Source of the DNA: Tamarix chinensis
Lineage: Eukaryota > Streptophyta > Magnoliopsida > Caryophyllales > Tamaricaceae
Assembly (NCBI GenBank): GCA_030549775.1
Contig: CM060172.1
Span: 60,306,023-60,370,022 of the forward strand
Length of the DNA stretch: 64,000 bases
Direction: 5' to 3'
A program made the position numbers and the translations under genes. Of the stretch, positions 1 through 13,575 are shown in pieces (within the stretch, counting starts at the first letter, position 1; every line of letters starts with the position of its first letter). The notes beneath the pieces were generated by a model. The model had not been told where the DNA came from and searched no databases. It saw nothing but the letters and a program-made list of their open reading frames with translations.

Positions 1-1123
1 GTCTTAAGAAAAATTTTGAGACAAGTACCATGGAATTTTTTTATTGGCTTTTTACTGCATTGAATTTATTGACACTTTTAAGTACATACATTTCCATAAT
101 TAATGGATATTTTTAGATTGATATATACATATATGTAATATTTCAGGAATTTTAAAATTTTCTAGATATTTTTATAGGTTCTTACAATTTTTTTGACTTA
201 TCATAAGGATTTGTTGTGTATTGGATTTTTGTAACGTTTTATTTATATATTTTAGTTGTATAACATAGAGGAAAAAAATAAATGTGACTTTTAAATATAT
301 ATATATATATAAACTAGTCAGTATACAATCTAAACTAATAATAAAATATTATAATATAATAAAAGTAAAAAACAATTCTCTTACAATTTACATACAGTTA
401 ATTAAACTGTGTTAATGAGGTGACACCATGATAATCGAGTAAAAATACTTTTAAAAAAATGATCAAGTATATGTAACTATTAAAATACAATGTACTCATA
501 AAATATTAGGTCAAATGTATAACTTAATCCAATTTATCCATTATTCTATTAAAATGTTATATAATAAATTACTTAAGCTAATAATTTTCCGCTAAGTTTG
601 GTAACATTTTATGTTGATAATAACTAGAAAGCTTGTGACAGTAGTATCTGATCTAATCTAGAATAACATTTATATAACTTGTATAACATGTAAATGGTCA
701 TTATTTTGTTCTAGTCTAAACATATCTCTATCATTTTTTAAGGAACAAAAGATGATTACCATTAAGTTTATATTTGAATCTACTTATAAAAGTAGTTATT
801 TATGATCATTATTAATTTAAAAAATATTTTAAAAAATTTTAAACGAATGATTATATTAAATAACTACTATTGATAAATATATTTTATTTTATTTTTGTTG
901 TACCGGTGTACGCTTGCCATTCCTTTCGATTCCACGTGCTAGACGTGGAAATATCAAATTCTTTTTGTTAAGTAGTTCAATTGTTCGATTTCAAAATGAT
1001 TTCCATTGATGCTTTTTACTTTAGTGCTGGTGACAATGATCGCACTTATAATGTACAAAGGACTTACCAACTTAGTAATATACCATCAATAAAAACACCA
1101 ATAACAGAGGCAGAAAGAGAGAC

Positions 1124-1163
<40 letters not shown>

Positions 1164-4100
1164 GTTTTACAAAAAGATTAAAGTGTATTTATATGTAAAA
1201 ATATTTTGGGTTTATTTCCGGCATAAATATTTTATATTTATTCTCATAAAAATATAAACATTGTGGATTTATTTTCATAAAAATATAAATATTACTTTAT
1301 TTATTTATAAATATACAAATGTTTAAACTTTATTTTCATTAAGATATAAATATTTTAGAAATATAAACTTGTGGGATTTTAAGATATAAATGTTTCAAAG
1401 TTGTTCCCATGAAGGCAAATATTTTAATTTTATTCTCATTAAGATATAAATTAAAAAAAATTACCTAAAATTTAAAGATTTGAGTATATTATGCCTTAAT
1501 TGAAACAAATTAAACGTTTATGCATTTATTAAAAGTCAAAAATAGTTATGCTTCCATAGGAACAAGCACAAATTATTTAAGCCTTTAAATATATTTTTGT
1601 CTTTACAAAAACATTTGGAGTTTGTTTCAACTAAATATAGACATACAATTTATAAATATATATATATACAACTACATTTATTATTACTTTCTTTAATAGA
1701 TCAATTAATAATAATAATAATTAATATAAAATTATTTCATTACTTATTTAATATTTTAACAAAAATATATATATTCTCTTAATTTATATTTTTAAATTTT
1801 AAAAAATAGAAAATTTGAAAGATCAAATATTCAAAAGTTCAAATGAAGTTTAAAAATAAATTTAAAAATTTTAAAAACTTATGTTCTTTATCTTTTCTTT
1901 ATTTCTGTTTTTTATTTTTAAAATTTTAAAAATGAAAACTAACATTGATAAATAAAAAATAAAGTTAAAAAATAATTTAAAATAAAAATAAATTTAAAAA
2001 CTAAAAATTTGAATGTAAAAATACAATAAATATATATAAAAATATAAACTAAAAATTTTAAATATAAAAGTACAAATCATTTAAGTAACAAGTAAATAGT
2101 TATAAATTAAAAAATAAATAATTTAAAAATTAAAGCTTAAAAAATTTTTATAAAAAAAAAACTAAAAACAAAAAAATGATGGATATTATTTAAAAAGAAA
2201 AAAACTAATTAAGCATGCTTTAAAAAGATTTGAATCCTAAATTTTAGATATAAAAAAATAAAAAAGTGAAAAATATGAAAATGAAAATGAAAATTTTCAA
2301 ACTTTTAGGTCTCAATATCAAAATATTTATTTTTTAAATATAAAAACTAGAATTTAATTAAAAACAACCTACTACAGATATACTTTAGTTATTTTTAATT
2401 TTTAAGTTAAAATTTTAATTTGTGAAATTTTTTTATTTTATATTATATATTTTATTTTCCAATGTTAAAAAAATATTTAATATTTAAAATAGAAAAAATA
2501 TATATAAATAAGAAATTGCACAAAAAAAAGTTAAAATAACTAAGGTATGTTTGTAGTAGGTTCTTGTTATTAAAATTATATTTTTAATATTTAGAAATTG
2601 AATATTTTGATATTGAGAGTTGAAAGTTTCCAAATTATAAATTTTCTTTTCCATATTTTGACTTTTTTAATTTTTATTTCTATTGTAATTATTAATTTTA
2701 AAAAAAGTATTTTTATTAATTTTTAATTTGTAGCTTTTATATTTGAAAAATAGAAATTAATAAAATTTTAAATAATAATATTTTTTAATATAATTGTATA
2801 TTAAATTAGTTTATTGTTAATTGATATATTAAGTAAGTATTAAAAAAATGTAGTTGTATGTATATGTTTATAATATGTAAAATACCATATTTATATAAAA
2901 TAATATTATTATTTCAGTAAAGAATTTCCTTAATTGAAACAAAATCCAAACATTTTTTCTTTTATTGTAAATTTGAAAATATTTTTTCATCATTGGAATA
3001 ATGGCCAAACATTTCGTCCTTAATTCACAACTTTTTAGAATAAAAAATGATACTTGACTCATGTAGCATCTATTTGGTAGCCTCATTTTCTATATAATAT
3101 GATCTAAAGTACTAATGTATCTGAAGTAACAATATAACTAAAGTAATAATAATATTCTGTAGACACAAATTATTCATATATAAAATTTGTTAAAGTAATA
3201 AATGTATTTGATAACTTATTTGATATGAAGTAAATTGATGTATATTGACAATTTTGGGCATTCTTTATTTTAATAAGATATATTTTAATAATTTTTTTAA
3301 TATGTATATAAATTTAATTTTGATAAGATATATTAATTAATAATAATCATTATTTATGAATAATATATACTAATTAATATTAATATTAATTAATAATAAT
3401 AGTATATTAATAATCTTAAATATTAATTAATCATATTAATAATCATATTATGAATAATTAATGTTATTAATATTAATTATTAATTATGAAAATAGGATAT
3501 TATTAATATTATGAATAAGTATTATGCAATAATTACTAAGTAAAAAATAAGAGTGTATTTCTAACTATTAATAACAAATAATATCAACAATAACTATTAT
3601 TAATGAATATTATTAGTTGATAGTAATTAATAATTATAGTAAATGTTTTATTTATTAATTAATTGAGTATAATTATGAATAATTTATTTTAATATTATTA
3701 ATTTATGTTTATAAGTAATTATTTAACTATACTAATAATAATTAATCATATTAATAATAAGAAATTGTATTAACAACCAATAACTGTTAATATTAATTAT
3801 TATTAACATTGTTCATAATAATTTATAAATAATTAACATTATTAATAATAATGATATCATTCTTAATTAATATAATGATTTTAATAAATATGATTAATTG
3901 ATAATAATACTTAATATTGATAATGAATAATAATTAACATAAATTATTATCATTAAAATTATTTAATAGTAATGACGACGATGATAATAATAATAATATA
4001 ATTAGTATTAATAGTTATAATATCTATAAATATTATTATTAATTACGGATGGTGGGTACAATTAATAAGGCTACAAATATAATATAGTTTTAACATGTAA

Positions 4101-4584
4101 TAAAGGATAGTACGCCTTACTTATATAGTAATAATATGTAGCAGACAATATAAATATCGAGATTATAAAAATAATATATAGTAGGTAATATAAATATCAA
4201 AATTATAAAAATAATATATGAAAAAAAAATTAGTTTGAAGTAATATTAAATGAATAACATGAAAAAATAAAAACTTGTCATCACTTCGGTCTTTCGGTGC
4301 CATCAAGGCGAAAATACTTTGATATTTTGTTGTCATCCTCTTCTCATTCTAAAACATGTGTTTCCTTCGTCCTCCTGTACTATTTAAATGGTGTCTAATC
4401 ACTGTCCCGATTCTTCAAGAGGTTTGACCGTTTGACAGCTCCCCAATGACACCTCTACGGCTCTACCATCTGAACTTCAACTCCAATACCTTACCTTCAG
4501 TGGAAGCTATCTTTCAATATTTGTCATTAGGGATGTGCTGTCATTCCTATCCCCACCATACGCGCGTGCAACGAGTTCCGGGAG
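1..4584. other. AT-rich intergenic DNA, no gene seen
   Basis: This stretch is very AT-rich with many homopolymer runs. Open frames are short and lack protein-like composition. A sub-region at about 3290-4060 consists almost entirely of degenerate ATTAAT/AATAAT words. The last 300 bases (4270-4584) are more balanced in composition and directly precede the hAT insertion site, so they probably belonged to the same locus as the DNA right of 14717. Confidence 0.6.
1131..1158. repeat. (GA)14 microsatellite
   Basis: An uninterrupted run of 14 GA dinucleotides, preceded by a degenerate GACAGA stretch. It accounts for the Glu/Arg run in the short open frame that crosses it, so that frame is not a gene. 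Confidence 0.95.
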
Positions 4585-4592
4585 GGAGGGCG
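4585..4592. repeat. left 8-bp target site duplication of hAT element
   Basis: GGAGGGCG directly precedes the terminal TAGAGGCGGCAAA and is repeated exactly at 14710-14717, just after the other terminus. Eight base pairs is the hallmark target duplication of the hAT superfamily. Confidence 0.9.
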
Positions 4593-4610
4593 TAGAGGCG
4601 GCAAACGGGT

Positions 4611-4990
4611 CATTTGGGTCGGGTTAGGGTCGGGTTGATATGGGTCGGGTTGATATGGGTCGGGTCAAATTTTATTTACTATACAATCGAGTCGGGTTCG
4701 GGTTCGGGTCGGGTGTATTTCGGTTCGGGTATGTTTCGGGTTTTGTTGCTTTGGGTCGGGTTCGGGTTCGATTCGGGTTAATTGACGGGTCGGGTGTGAT
4801 TTGGGTCGGGTCGATGCCATGTTCTTCGGATTTCTCGGGTTCGGGTCTATTTCGGGTTTGACTCGGGTCTATAGAATTCGGGTTAGGTTTGGGTTCGGGT
4901 TCAGGTCACTGTATGGGTCAGATGTGAATCGGATCAACTAAGTGTCAGATCTATCGAGTTTTTCGAATTCGGGTCTATTTCGGGTCTATA
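4611..4990. repeat. left subterminal GGGTCGGGTT-type minisatellite
   Basis: A degenerate array of GGGTCGGGT, GGGTTCGGGT and CGGGTTAGGG words occupies about 380 bp just inside the left terminus. It is the most GC-rich part of this area. Four closely spaced GGG runs from about 4617 fit the usual G-quadruplex pattern. Subterminal repeats in hAT elements commonly act as transposase-binding sites (family knowledge); that role here is inferred. Confidence 0.85.
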
Positions 4991-7900
4991 GATTTTAGGT
5001 CAAATAAAAAAAAACTCAAATTAGGTATTATTTATAACAGTATGAATCATGATCGAAAACGAGTTTGAATATAAAAATTGGAACTTGTATGAAATAAAAT
5101 AAAATTATTTTTAATTTTTACAAAATTAACTTTAAGTATTTTTAGAATACTAATAAAATCTTTGAACACACCACCATCACAATTTAAAATAAAAGAGTTT
5201 TTTTCCTAGCCATTATAGTACGACCTTAACCTATTACTATTAGTTTGGTTTTAGCTTCTTTTGCTATAGTTTTTAAATTTCTCGGTGTGACATTGTCACT
5301 ATTTTTCATTTTTAATAATAATTTTTAATATACAATAAATAAATATGTGATAAATGAAAATCACAATCATCAATAACTTTGTGAAAAATGAAATATCAAA
5401 GTTATCTTATGATTATAAACTCTACCCCACTTCCAATGAATTTGTCTCAATGCCTAACTTAGTAATACAATACTCTGTCATAGCACACTAAACGCTCTAT
5501 TATATGTCTGATGTCTTAAGACAATTATCTATATTATAAATATGTCGATAGATATTTATAATGGTCACAACATAGCTAATAAGTGACAATATATCACCTT
5601 TTACACCTTAAATGACAATTATAATTTTCATGATTTCCTACATTACTTTTCCTTCATTGTTCATGTTCAATTTGCATCAACATGCATATCATCCATCTCC
5701 TTCGTTCTTATAATTGCTAACATGGTGGACCATGCACTTCCTTTGTTAATTATTTCATTTCTTGATATTATGGCATAATATTCTAGAAGCAAGTGCATGG
5801 CATCCTCAATAATATTCTTTGGTCATTGAATCAGTGCAGAGTCATTTGATCTCCTCCTATTTCAATTCCTTCAAATAACCTATATTAGTGTACACGTTAT
5901 TTCCAACGTCTCATCATTTAAGTATTAGATTATGAAATAGACTCAATCAAATTCATTGTCTTTTTATAGTATATAACTTCACTATGGATTATCATCATCC
6001 AAATAATACACTTGGGTAATTGGGCAATCATTAATCTCATGCACCAAAGTCTAAGTTACTTGTTCACATATCTCACACATTGGTCCATTCATACCTTTCT
6101 CAACCAACCTATTTTCAGTTAATAGCTACTCTTTACAAGCCTTTAATTATTTGAAGTATTAATCTTAATCTGATATTCTTAGTGAGGATTGTGAGGTGTT
6201 ATATTTGTTGTCATTACAAACTTGATGATGATGACTCATCCTTGAATCCCTTTAGATCTTGTATCTCAATATCATGCCTAGCTAATATTATCCCTAGTTG
6301 GTTGTAAAGTTAATAAAGCTTTAAAATATCCAATAACTTTATAGGTTGTAAAATAGGTCATAATAAATTTGTATTCTTTTTCTATAAGCCATAATCCAAC
6401 AATTTCATGATATATCTCATGTGCGTGGCATTTCAATAGTTATAAACTCATTTTCTAATCTAAAATATTTGGATGAAGTAAAAAATACCTTCTATTATGG
6501 CTTACTCATGCATTGCATCCTCCTATACCTGTATATCTAACTCATCTCCAACACATTACACACAGTTTCTAGTAATGTGTTGTTATAGATTCTATGATAT
6601 GCTAAGATACTATTATATTAGGGAAATTCAATATATAATATGAAAATATTGAATATTCATATATAAAAGAAACCTATTTATTAAATATGATAAGGTGAAC
6701 ACTGAACATCCAATGAATTATTCTTAATGATCTACCAATTTTACAAATAAACAAGTTTTAGCAAAAATAATATATTTAATTAATTGAGTACAAAATAATG
6801 AGTTCAATATTTATGAATTGAAATTTCACTAAAATGAGAGTATATTTTTAAAACAAAATGAATAAATATTGCTTTAGTTAAAATAAGTTAAAAAATGATA
6901 TAATTTACACATGAGGTGGACTATTAGTCTATTAATAATTTGATATTATGAAATAAGGAGTAAAAAAACATATTACAAATGTTAAAGCTATAATTAACGT
7001 AAAATTTTAAAATGAGTACAACTATATATACATACTATCACAAAATATTACTAACATACCAACTAAAAAATATTATCAAAGGGAATTATTATTATAAAGT
7101 ATAAAGATGTAAATGTTAAACATGCTGTGAATAAACTACATATATAATTTAGTCTCAAACTTTAATTAGGGTTAGAAATACAAATAACTTTTATCTTTAA
7201 ATTAAATGATAATTATAATTAATAATAACATTATATATCTTATTATTACATTTAAATACTATGAGAAAATAAACTCAAAATCTTACAATGATTAAATTTT
7301 ATTTAAAAGTCTCATTTTTGACTCATTTTATTTTTTATACATTAAATACTAAATATTTTTTAACACTTTATCTACTGACCATAGTTGTTAATATTTACTT
7401 ATTCTTTAACTTTTTATTTTTTACTTATACTGACCATAGTTGTTAATATTTAATGCAAGTTCTATATATCTTTAAAGTCATTTATTCCTTGTTAAATTAC
7501 AACTAAATTGATCAAATCTGATCAATTATTTTTTAATCACTTATAGATTTGCTCTTCATATTTATAACTTATAAGTTTGGCGACTGAGATGTTTGATGTG
7601 GTTTTAAATGGAATGGATTTAAATTTCTAGTAATGTGTTGTCATAGATTCTATGATATGCTAAGATACTATTATAATTATATAAGGGAAATTCAATCTAC
7701 AATATGAAAATATTAAATATTCATATATAAAATAAATCAACATCAAAATAAATACTAGAAATATAATTTATTTAATGAGTTAACTCAATTTTAGTTGGTT
7801 GCAATTATTATAAATATCTCACTTGCCATTAATTTAATTACAAAATAAAAGCTACCATGGAAGATGCACATTTTAAAGTAAATTTATAAAATTATAACTT

Positions 7901-9340
7901 AGTTACCCTTTTATATTAGTAATTAACCTATTATACTATAAATTCCATAAACGAATCGACAGATTATCTTTCAAGTTTGAACCAATCTTTATTTTTAAAC
8001 TCTAACTTCATTAATCATCCAATAAAAAAAATTTAAGAGCTGTGAATAAATTACTTATATAATTCAGTCTCAAACTTTAATTAGGGTTGGAAATATAAAT
8101 AACTTGTATCTTTAAATTAAATGATAATTATAATTAATAATAACATTATATATATTATTATTAAATTTAAATACTATGAGAAAATAAAATCAACATCTTA
8201 CAACGATTAAAATTTATTTAAAAGTCTCATTTTGACTTATTTTATTTTTTATACATTAAATACTAAATATTTTTTAATACTTTTTCCCTTCTTAAATATT
8301 TTACTTACTTCTTATTTTTCTAAGCCTCTTAATTTTATATTAACTATAATGAGATATTAGTCAAAATATTTCTAATTTTCAATTAAATTTATATGTTTCT
8401 AATATTTCAACTATATTTTATTTTTTTCCTAAATAAAATACCTATATTTGATTTTTCCACCAAAGATAACGTACTATTTTTATTCTTTACCCTTATTTCT
8501 ACGGCACATTATTAGTTTATTACCTGCAGGCTGCAGAAAATCGATTAGTCGATCCTTCTGCCACCCAATTTTCTCTCCTAAAATCTCTCTCCCTGTCTCA
8601 TTCCTTATTCCACTCCACGCAAGTGACGCAATGTTGGTTTCGTCTCAATCGAACCATCCTCACTCATTCCTCATCACCGATACTGGTCAGCGATTGTATG
8701 TCTCTGCCTCTCTGGCTTCACTTCTTTCACTCACACAGGCACAGCTCACTGCATGAGTGTGTGTGTGTATATGTATGTATTAAACAATCGATAGTTTGAT
8801 AATTCATACTCTCTGTGTCTAACTTTCCCCTCACAAGCCTCAACAGTTAGCCGACTCAGCCATCTTGGGCCTCTTCTTCTGCAGTCTACTGTCTACAACA
8901 GCAACAACACGCTGCACGCATACGCACACTACACCACCGAGCGGCGAACGCCAGCCAGTGTAACCACCTTCTCCATATCTGTGGCCTTCGGTGCGTGTAT
9001 TACTCTATTACCATGCATTTATATTCGATTATAATTAATATAGCATTCTATCAGCATGACAACACCATTTGGCAATCAAAATATGGATTGTTGTTGGTTG
9101 TTGCTTATTTTGGAGATAATAACATCCATTTTATGCTCATCCAACCAATCAGTCATTGTGTACAATATACAGAACACGTAGGTGACGTAGCACGCATCAC
9201 GCATGGTACATGCAGACGCAGCACTTAGCCCTCCTCTGCAAGAGTCTTCACGGTGATCAGGTGATGGCAGTGGCACCCATCATCCTATCCCTCTATATCC
9301 TTTTTTTAATATCTTTCCTCATTATTTCTCTGTGTTGCAG
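4991..9340. other. non-coding interior of hAT, partly gene-like at 8440-9340
   Basis: 4991-8440 shows no supported gene. 5390-6600 has a less extreme base composition and could be an old retroelement remnant, but no coding similarity is recognisable. 8440-9340 is markedly less AT-rich, with CT-rich and CA-rich stretches like a plant 5' leader, and lies immediately upstream of the BTF3 fragment. It may be the promoter, leader and first exon of the same captured gene. The 102-aa open frame at 8448-8756 matches no family I recognise. Confidence 0.4.
6560..8290. repeat. direct duplication inside the hAT element
   Basis: Two blocks recur in the same order. The block at about 6565-6665 (TAGTAATGTGTTGT...) recurs at about 7627-7740. 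The block at about 7125-7375 (TCTCAAACTTTAATTAGGG...) recurs at about 8045-8285. The copies differ by scattered substitutions and small indels, so this is an old segmental duplication of roughly 0.7-0.8 kb in non-coding DNA. A smaller duplication around GACCATAGTTGTTAATATT is seen at about 7377 and 7428. Confidence 0.75.
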
Positions 9341-9680
9341 AAAGAAGAAGGTTGTCCACAAGACAACAACCACAGATGACAAAAGGCTGCAGAGCACGTT
9401 ACAGAGTATAGGAGTGAAATCAGTGAATACTATTCCTTCTATTGAGGAAGTGAATATTTTCAAGGATGATGTAGTAATTCAGTTTGTTAATCCTAAAGGT
9501 AGAATTGGCGATTATTGGATTTTGATTCTACAGTATAAAATAAAACAATTATGCATTTTTACCTCTTACTGACAATGACAAACATTACCTCCCCGGCTCC
9601 CCCCCCCCCTCTTCATTTCAAGGCTTCAAGCTTCTATTGCTGCTAATACTTGGGTAGTCAGCGGTTCTCCTCAAACCAAG
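9341..9680 (+). pseudogene. BTF3 / NAC-beta gene fragment carried in hAT
   Basis: Two exon-like pieces match plant basic transcription factor 3, the beta subunit of the ribosome-bound nascent polypeptide-associated complex. The first (9341-9498) follows a TTGCAG acceptor and reads [17 protein letters not shown], then [15 protein letters not shown], the conserved NAC core. It contains a 3-residue insertion (about KSV) not expected in the family. It ends at a GT donor. The second (about 9623-9680, after a TTTCAAG acceptor) reads QASIAANTWVVSGSPQTK. The two are out of frame with each other across the intron, the donor after the second is AAG|AG rather than AAG|GT, and the downstream DILPQII region and the N-terminus are not found. 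Introns are retained, so the copy is genomic, not a processed transcript. It is non-functional as BTF3. Confidence 0.82.
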
Positions 9681-11385
9681 AGTATGATCTCTTTCCTTTT
9701 TAAGTTCCTTTGCAGCGTTTCTTTGTTACTATCGATCTGTTTTCCATACGCAGTACATTGCTGTCATTGCACCTGAGGCAGTCCTGAGCTATGCTTATAA
9801 ATTTTAAATCACGATTACTAAAAAAAAAAGAAGCACACACAACGTTCGCGGATGTTATTCCTAACGGAGATGGTGGGCGGGGCGTCGACCGCTGCTAGAT
9901 GTAAAGATGCAATGCAAGATGTAAGATTTCAATGGTTTAGTTTCGTCTGATCAGTGCAGCAATCGTACGAATCATCAATGCGACGTTGGGATAGTATTCT
10001 TCCTTTGAGAGTTCAAAAGACGAAGGGTTAGGTTGGGTAGGCACAATAGGTAGGTCTGTTGTAAGCAATAAATAAACGTGCACGGATCCGACGATCCGTA
10101 ATGGATCCTTTGATACAACAATCACGAGCCTACAAGTTTATTATTTGAATAGAAATTTTGAGTCTATAATTTTTTTCTTTTTTTTTTGCACTGATATTTT
10201 CATATACATAGAGATCGAAGAGAGCACTTAATTATAAATTTTTATTTATTTATTTATAAATTTTGAGTCTATAAATTTTCATATACAACAATCACAAGCC
10301 TACAAGCTTATAATATTTATTTATTTATTACTACATATAAATATATTATAAATTTATTTTAATTGGCATAATTTTTTATATATAAATTTTCAAAATTACA
10401 AGCAACGTCTAATTTTATTTTAATTACCATATCCAACCATAGTATTTAAGCTAGAAAAAATTTATAAATTTTTGTTTGAAACAAAATTTCTCCTAAAAAA
10501 AAACTTCATCCAAAGCACAAAACCTTAATTAATGTAGTTCAGGAGTTGCTTGAAAATTGTTATATATGATTTGCTTCCTTCAGATTGAATTTTGCTTCGG
10601 TCATATTTTTATTTCAATTGTAGATATAGTCCGGGTATAAATCAACGTGCATATATAATATGATAGATATTATAACAAAAATGCTATTGCTCAATTGTTA
10701 TACTTACAAAACTATAATTACTTTACAATCTAACATTTGATTGTTCCTTAGTTCTATTTGTCGTACAAAATCTAAAAGTATTTAAGTTAAGCAAGTTAAT
10801 ATTTTATATTTAAGACCCATGAACTATTAGTATGCATGGTTTAGTTTGAAAATTAATCTGATTTGATTTAAAATTCTTTCATACTGCATATCAAATTGTA
10901 TTGTGTTGATCATATGCTTAAAGAGTCAGAGAATTTATATTAGAAATATGGAATGAGTAATTATATTGTCGAACACATACAACATAGATGTCGAACACAA
11001 GTAATATGTACTAAACATATACCAAAGAGGTAATGAACGTGTAGTAGTAAGTGTGTGATGAATATGTATTAAAAAGTTGACGAATATATATATAATAGGA
11101 ATTGAATAGTGATAAAAAGAATGCTCCCATGAAGTGCACCTCCGTCTGTGGTATAAGAGTTGCCACTCTTAGTACTACTAAACAATATCTCATGGTAGGA
11201 GGACTTGGGTTGTGTTTGTTTAAAATATATTTTGGTACCCATTATTAATAAGTAAGGGTATTTTTAGTAGTTTTTGGAAGATAAAAATTTTATTGTTATA
11301 ATTATTATTTTACTTGATAATTATTATTGTATGTGATTTTATAACCACCTTAATCGAATACTAATACTAATGATTTATTGTAGGT
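9681..11385. other. AT-rich spacer upstream of hAT transposase
   Basis: No gene is supported. This is AT-rich DNA with short open frames only. It presumably contains the promoter and any leader of the downstream transposase gene; no convincing TATA box can be singled out in such AT-rich sequence. Confidence 0.4.
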
Positions 11386-13575
11386 ATGGAAGCTGAAAAT
11401 TATGATGCTACTAATCTTCCAAATCATGAATTGCAAGAAGCGGATAAGAAAAGGAGCTCGGTTTGGAAAGAATTTCTGAAGCTTAAAGGAACTGAGACGA
11501 AGGATGGAAAAGAGAGAGCACTTTGCAGCCATTGTAAGGTGGCTTCTTTCATTGCTAGTTCACATTATGAAACAACAAATCTAAAAAGACATCTTGATAA
11601 ATGTCCATCATATCAACAAACCGTGAAAGTAGAATCTAATGTTTACGACCAAAGGATCTATAGAGATCTATTAGCAAGGGCTATCATCAAACATGGATAT
11701 GCATTCTCTTGGGTTGAACACAAAGGCAATAGAGAAATTCATGCATACTTGAATAATCAAGTTAGAACCATTTGTAGAAATACTGCAAAATCGGACGTAT
11801 TGAAATTGCATTCAAACTTGAAAATTGAGCTTAAGAACTATCTTCGTAGCATCCCTGGTCGCATTTGTTTGACTTCTGATATGTGGACTTCTTGTCAAAC
11901 CGAGGGATATATGTGTTTGACTGCTCATTTTGTGGATACTAATTGGAAGTTGAATAGTAGAGTACTGAATTTTCATCATATAGAAACACCACATACGGGA
12001 CAAATCTTACATAATTCGGTGTTAAGTTTGCTTCAAGATTGGGGTATTGAGGATAAGATTTTCTCTATCACATTAGACAATGCTTCTAGCAATGATAGAA
12101 TGCAAGATCGTTTGAGAAGTACACTAAACGATCAAAATTTTTTGTTGCATGATGGCATTTACTTACATGTTCGATGTGGTGCTCATGTTTTGAATCTCAT
12201 TGTTAAGGATGGGCTTAAGGTGATAGAAGATATTGTTGTTAAGATTAGAGATAGTGTGAAATACATCAAATGGTCAGAATCGAGGAAGACTACATTTCGA
12301 AATTGTGTGAAGTTAGCTCGGATATCAGATACTAAAGCATTATGGCTTGATGTTCCCACAAGGTGGAACTCAACTTATTTGATGATTGATAGAGCTATTA
12401 TTTATCGTAATGGATTTAAGGAGATGGTGGTTGTTGACCCTTTGTATAAATATTTTCCAGGACCTCAAGAGTGGGACATGCTTGAAAAAATTCGTGATGT
12501 CTTGGAACCATTTTATGATATTACTGAGTTATTTTCTGGTAGTCAGTATCCCACGGCAAACTTGTATTTTGAGAATGTATGGAAGATTGAAATGCTTTTA
12601 AATGAGTTGGTAAAGGGTGACGATGAAGTGTTGAGGAAAATGGCTATAGAAATGAAGATTAAATTTGATAAGTATTGGGCCAACTTAGATGGGAATGAAT
12701 ATGGTACATTATTTGCTTTTGCTGTAATTCTTGATCCTCGTTGTAAGTTGGATTTTCTGAAGTATTGCTATCAAAAATTATTTGAGGATGGAACAAGGGC
12801 TTCTTTGAAAGTTAGTGATATGCGGTTTAAGTTAGGGATGCTTCTAGTGGAGTATCCTTCAGTTAATGATGGAGGTACTTGCAATAACTCTTGTGGAACA
12901 TCATCAACATTAGACACTAACACCCTCGGTTCTACTTGCAAGCGCAAATTTGATTTCTCTGCTGTAAGTTTACATTTCTCACCTTCCCATAATCTTTTAT
13001 GCCTTTCCTTTGATTTTAATTTTTTCTTATATTTATATTCAATTGACTATTACATATAATTTTTTTTAGCATTCTTGATTTATTATATATATATCCATTT
13101 TCTTTTGTAATTTTTAGGGTTTTGATGAAAATGAGACTGCATACACCTATAATGAAAAGACAAAGCTGGATAAGTATCTAGATGATCCAAGAATGGACCG
13201 CAAAATCAAGCTGAACATTCTTGACTTTTGGAGAGAGAACGAGTCTCAATATGGAGAGCTTGCACATCTAGCTAGGGATATTTTAAGTGTGCCCCTTACA
13301 ACTGTTGCATCAGAATCAACTTTTAGCATTGGAGGTAGAGTTTTAAGTAAGTGGAGAAGCTCGTACTTACCTGAAAATATTAAAGCGTTGATAACTACTC
13401 GTAGTTGGTTATATGGTTTTGAATGTAGTATTTTTAAGGCTTTTATTTACTTCTTTGTTTCTACATCATAGTAAATTTCTAATGTGTTATTGTTTCTCTA
13501 GCAACTGAGGAAGATGAATATGTTGGTTGCAATGTGGGGTGGGATGGAGCTAACCCCCCTACTAGACATCCTTAA
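11386..13575 (+). CDS. hAT transposase, BED zinc finger (RICESLEEPER/DAYSLEEPER-like), intact
   Basis: Three exons: 11386-12963, 13118-13424 and 13502-13575. Both introns have GT-AG borders (CT|GTAAGT to TTTTTAG, T|GTAGTA to TCTCTAG). Together they encode 652 aa with no stop or frameshift. Residues 26-73 form a BED zinc finger (W27, C47, C50, H69, C73). The RNase-H-like core follows, with the SDMWTS motif (D165), LDNASSND (D231), RCGAHVLNL (C264, H267), and VPTRWNSTY. E592 in VASEST is a candidate third acidic residue. The C-terminal hAT dimerisation domain spans about 565-625 (VPLTTVASESTFSIGGR). It should bind the element ends and catalyse cut-and-paste transposition in the nucleus. Its position inside a TSD-flanked element argues for an active transposase rather than a domesticated host gene. 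Intron phases are consistent; the exon 2/3 junction (phase 1) is the least certain part. Confidence 0.9.

Noticed and set aside
981..1181. 66-codon open frame
   Set aside because: Its C-terminal half is a translated (GA)n microsatellite; no family resemblance.
4617..4640. interstitial telomere repeat (GGGTTAGGG)
   Set aside because: A chance variant within the GGGTCGGGT array; plant telomeric TTTAGGG is not tandemly present.
4640..4861. 73-codon open frame rich in Gly, Val and Arg
   Set aside because: A translation of the GGGTCGGGT subterminal array.
8448..8756. 102-codon frame inside the hAT
   Set aside because: Ser/Leu-rich, no recognised domain; kept only as possible leader or exon of the captured region.
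9076..9276. minus-strand 66-codon frame
   Set aside because: Overlaps the BTF3-upstream region on the other strand; no similarity.
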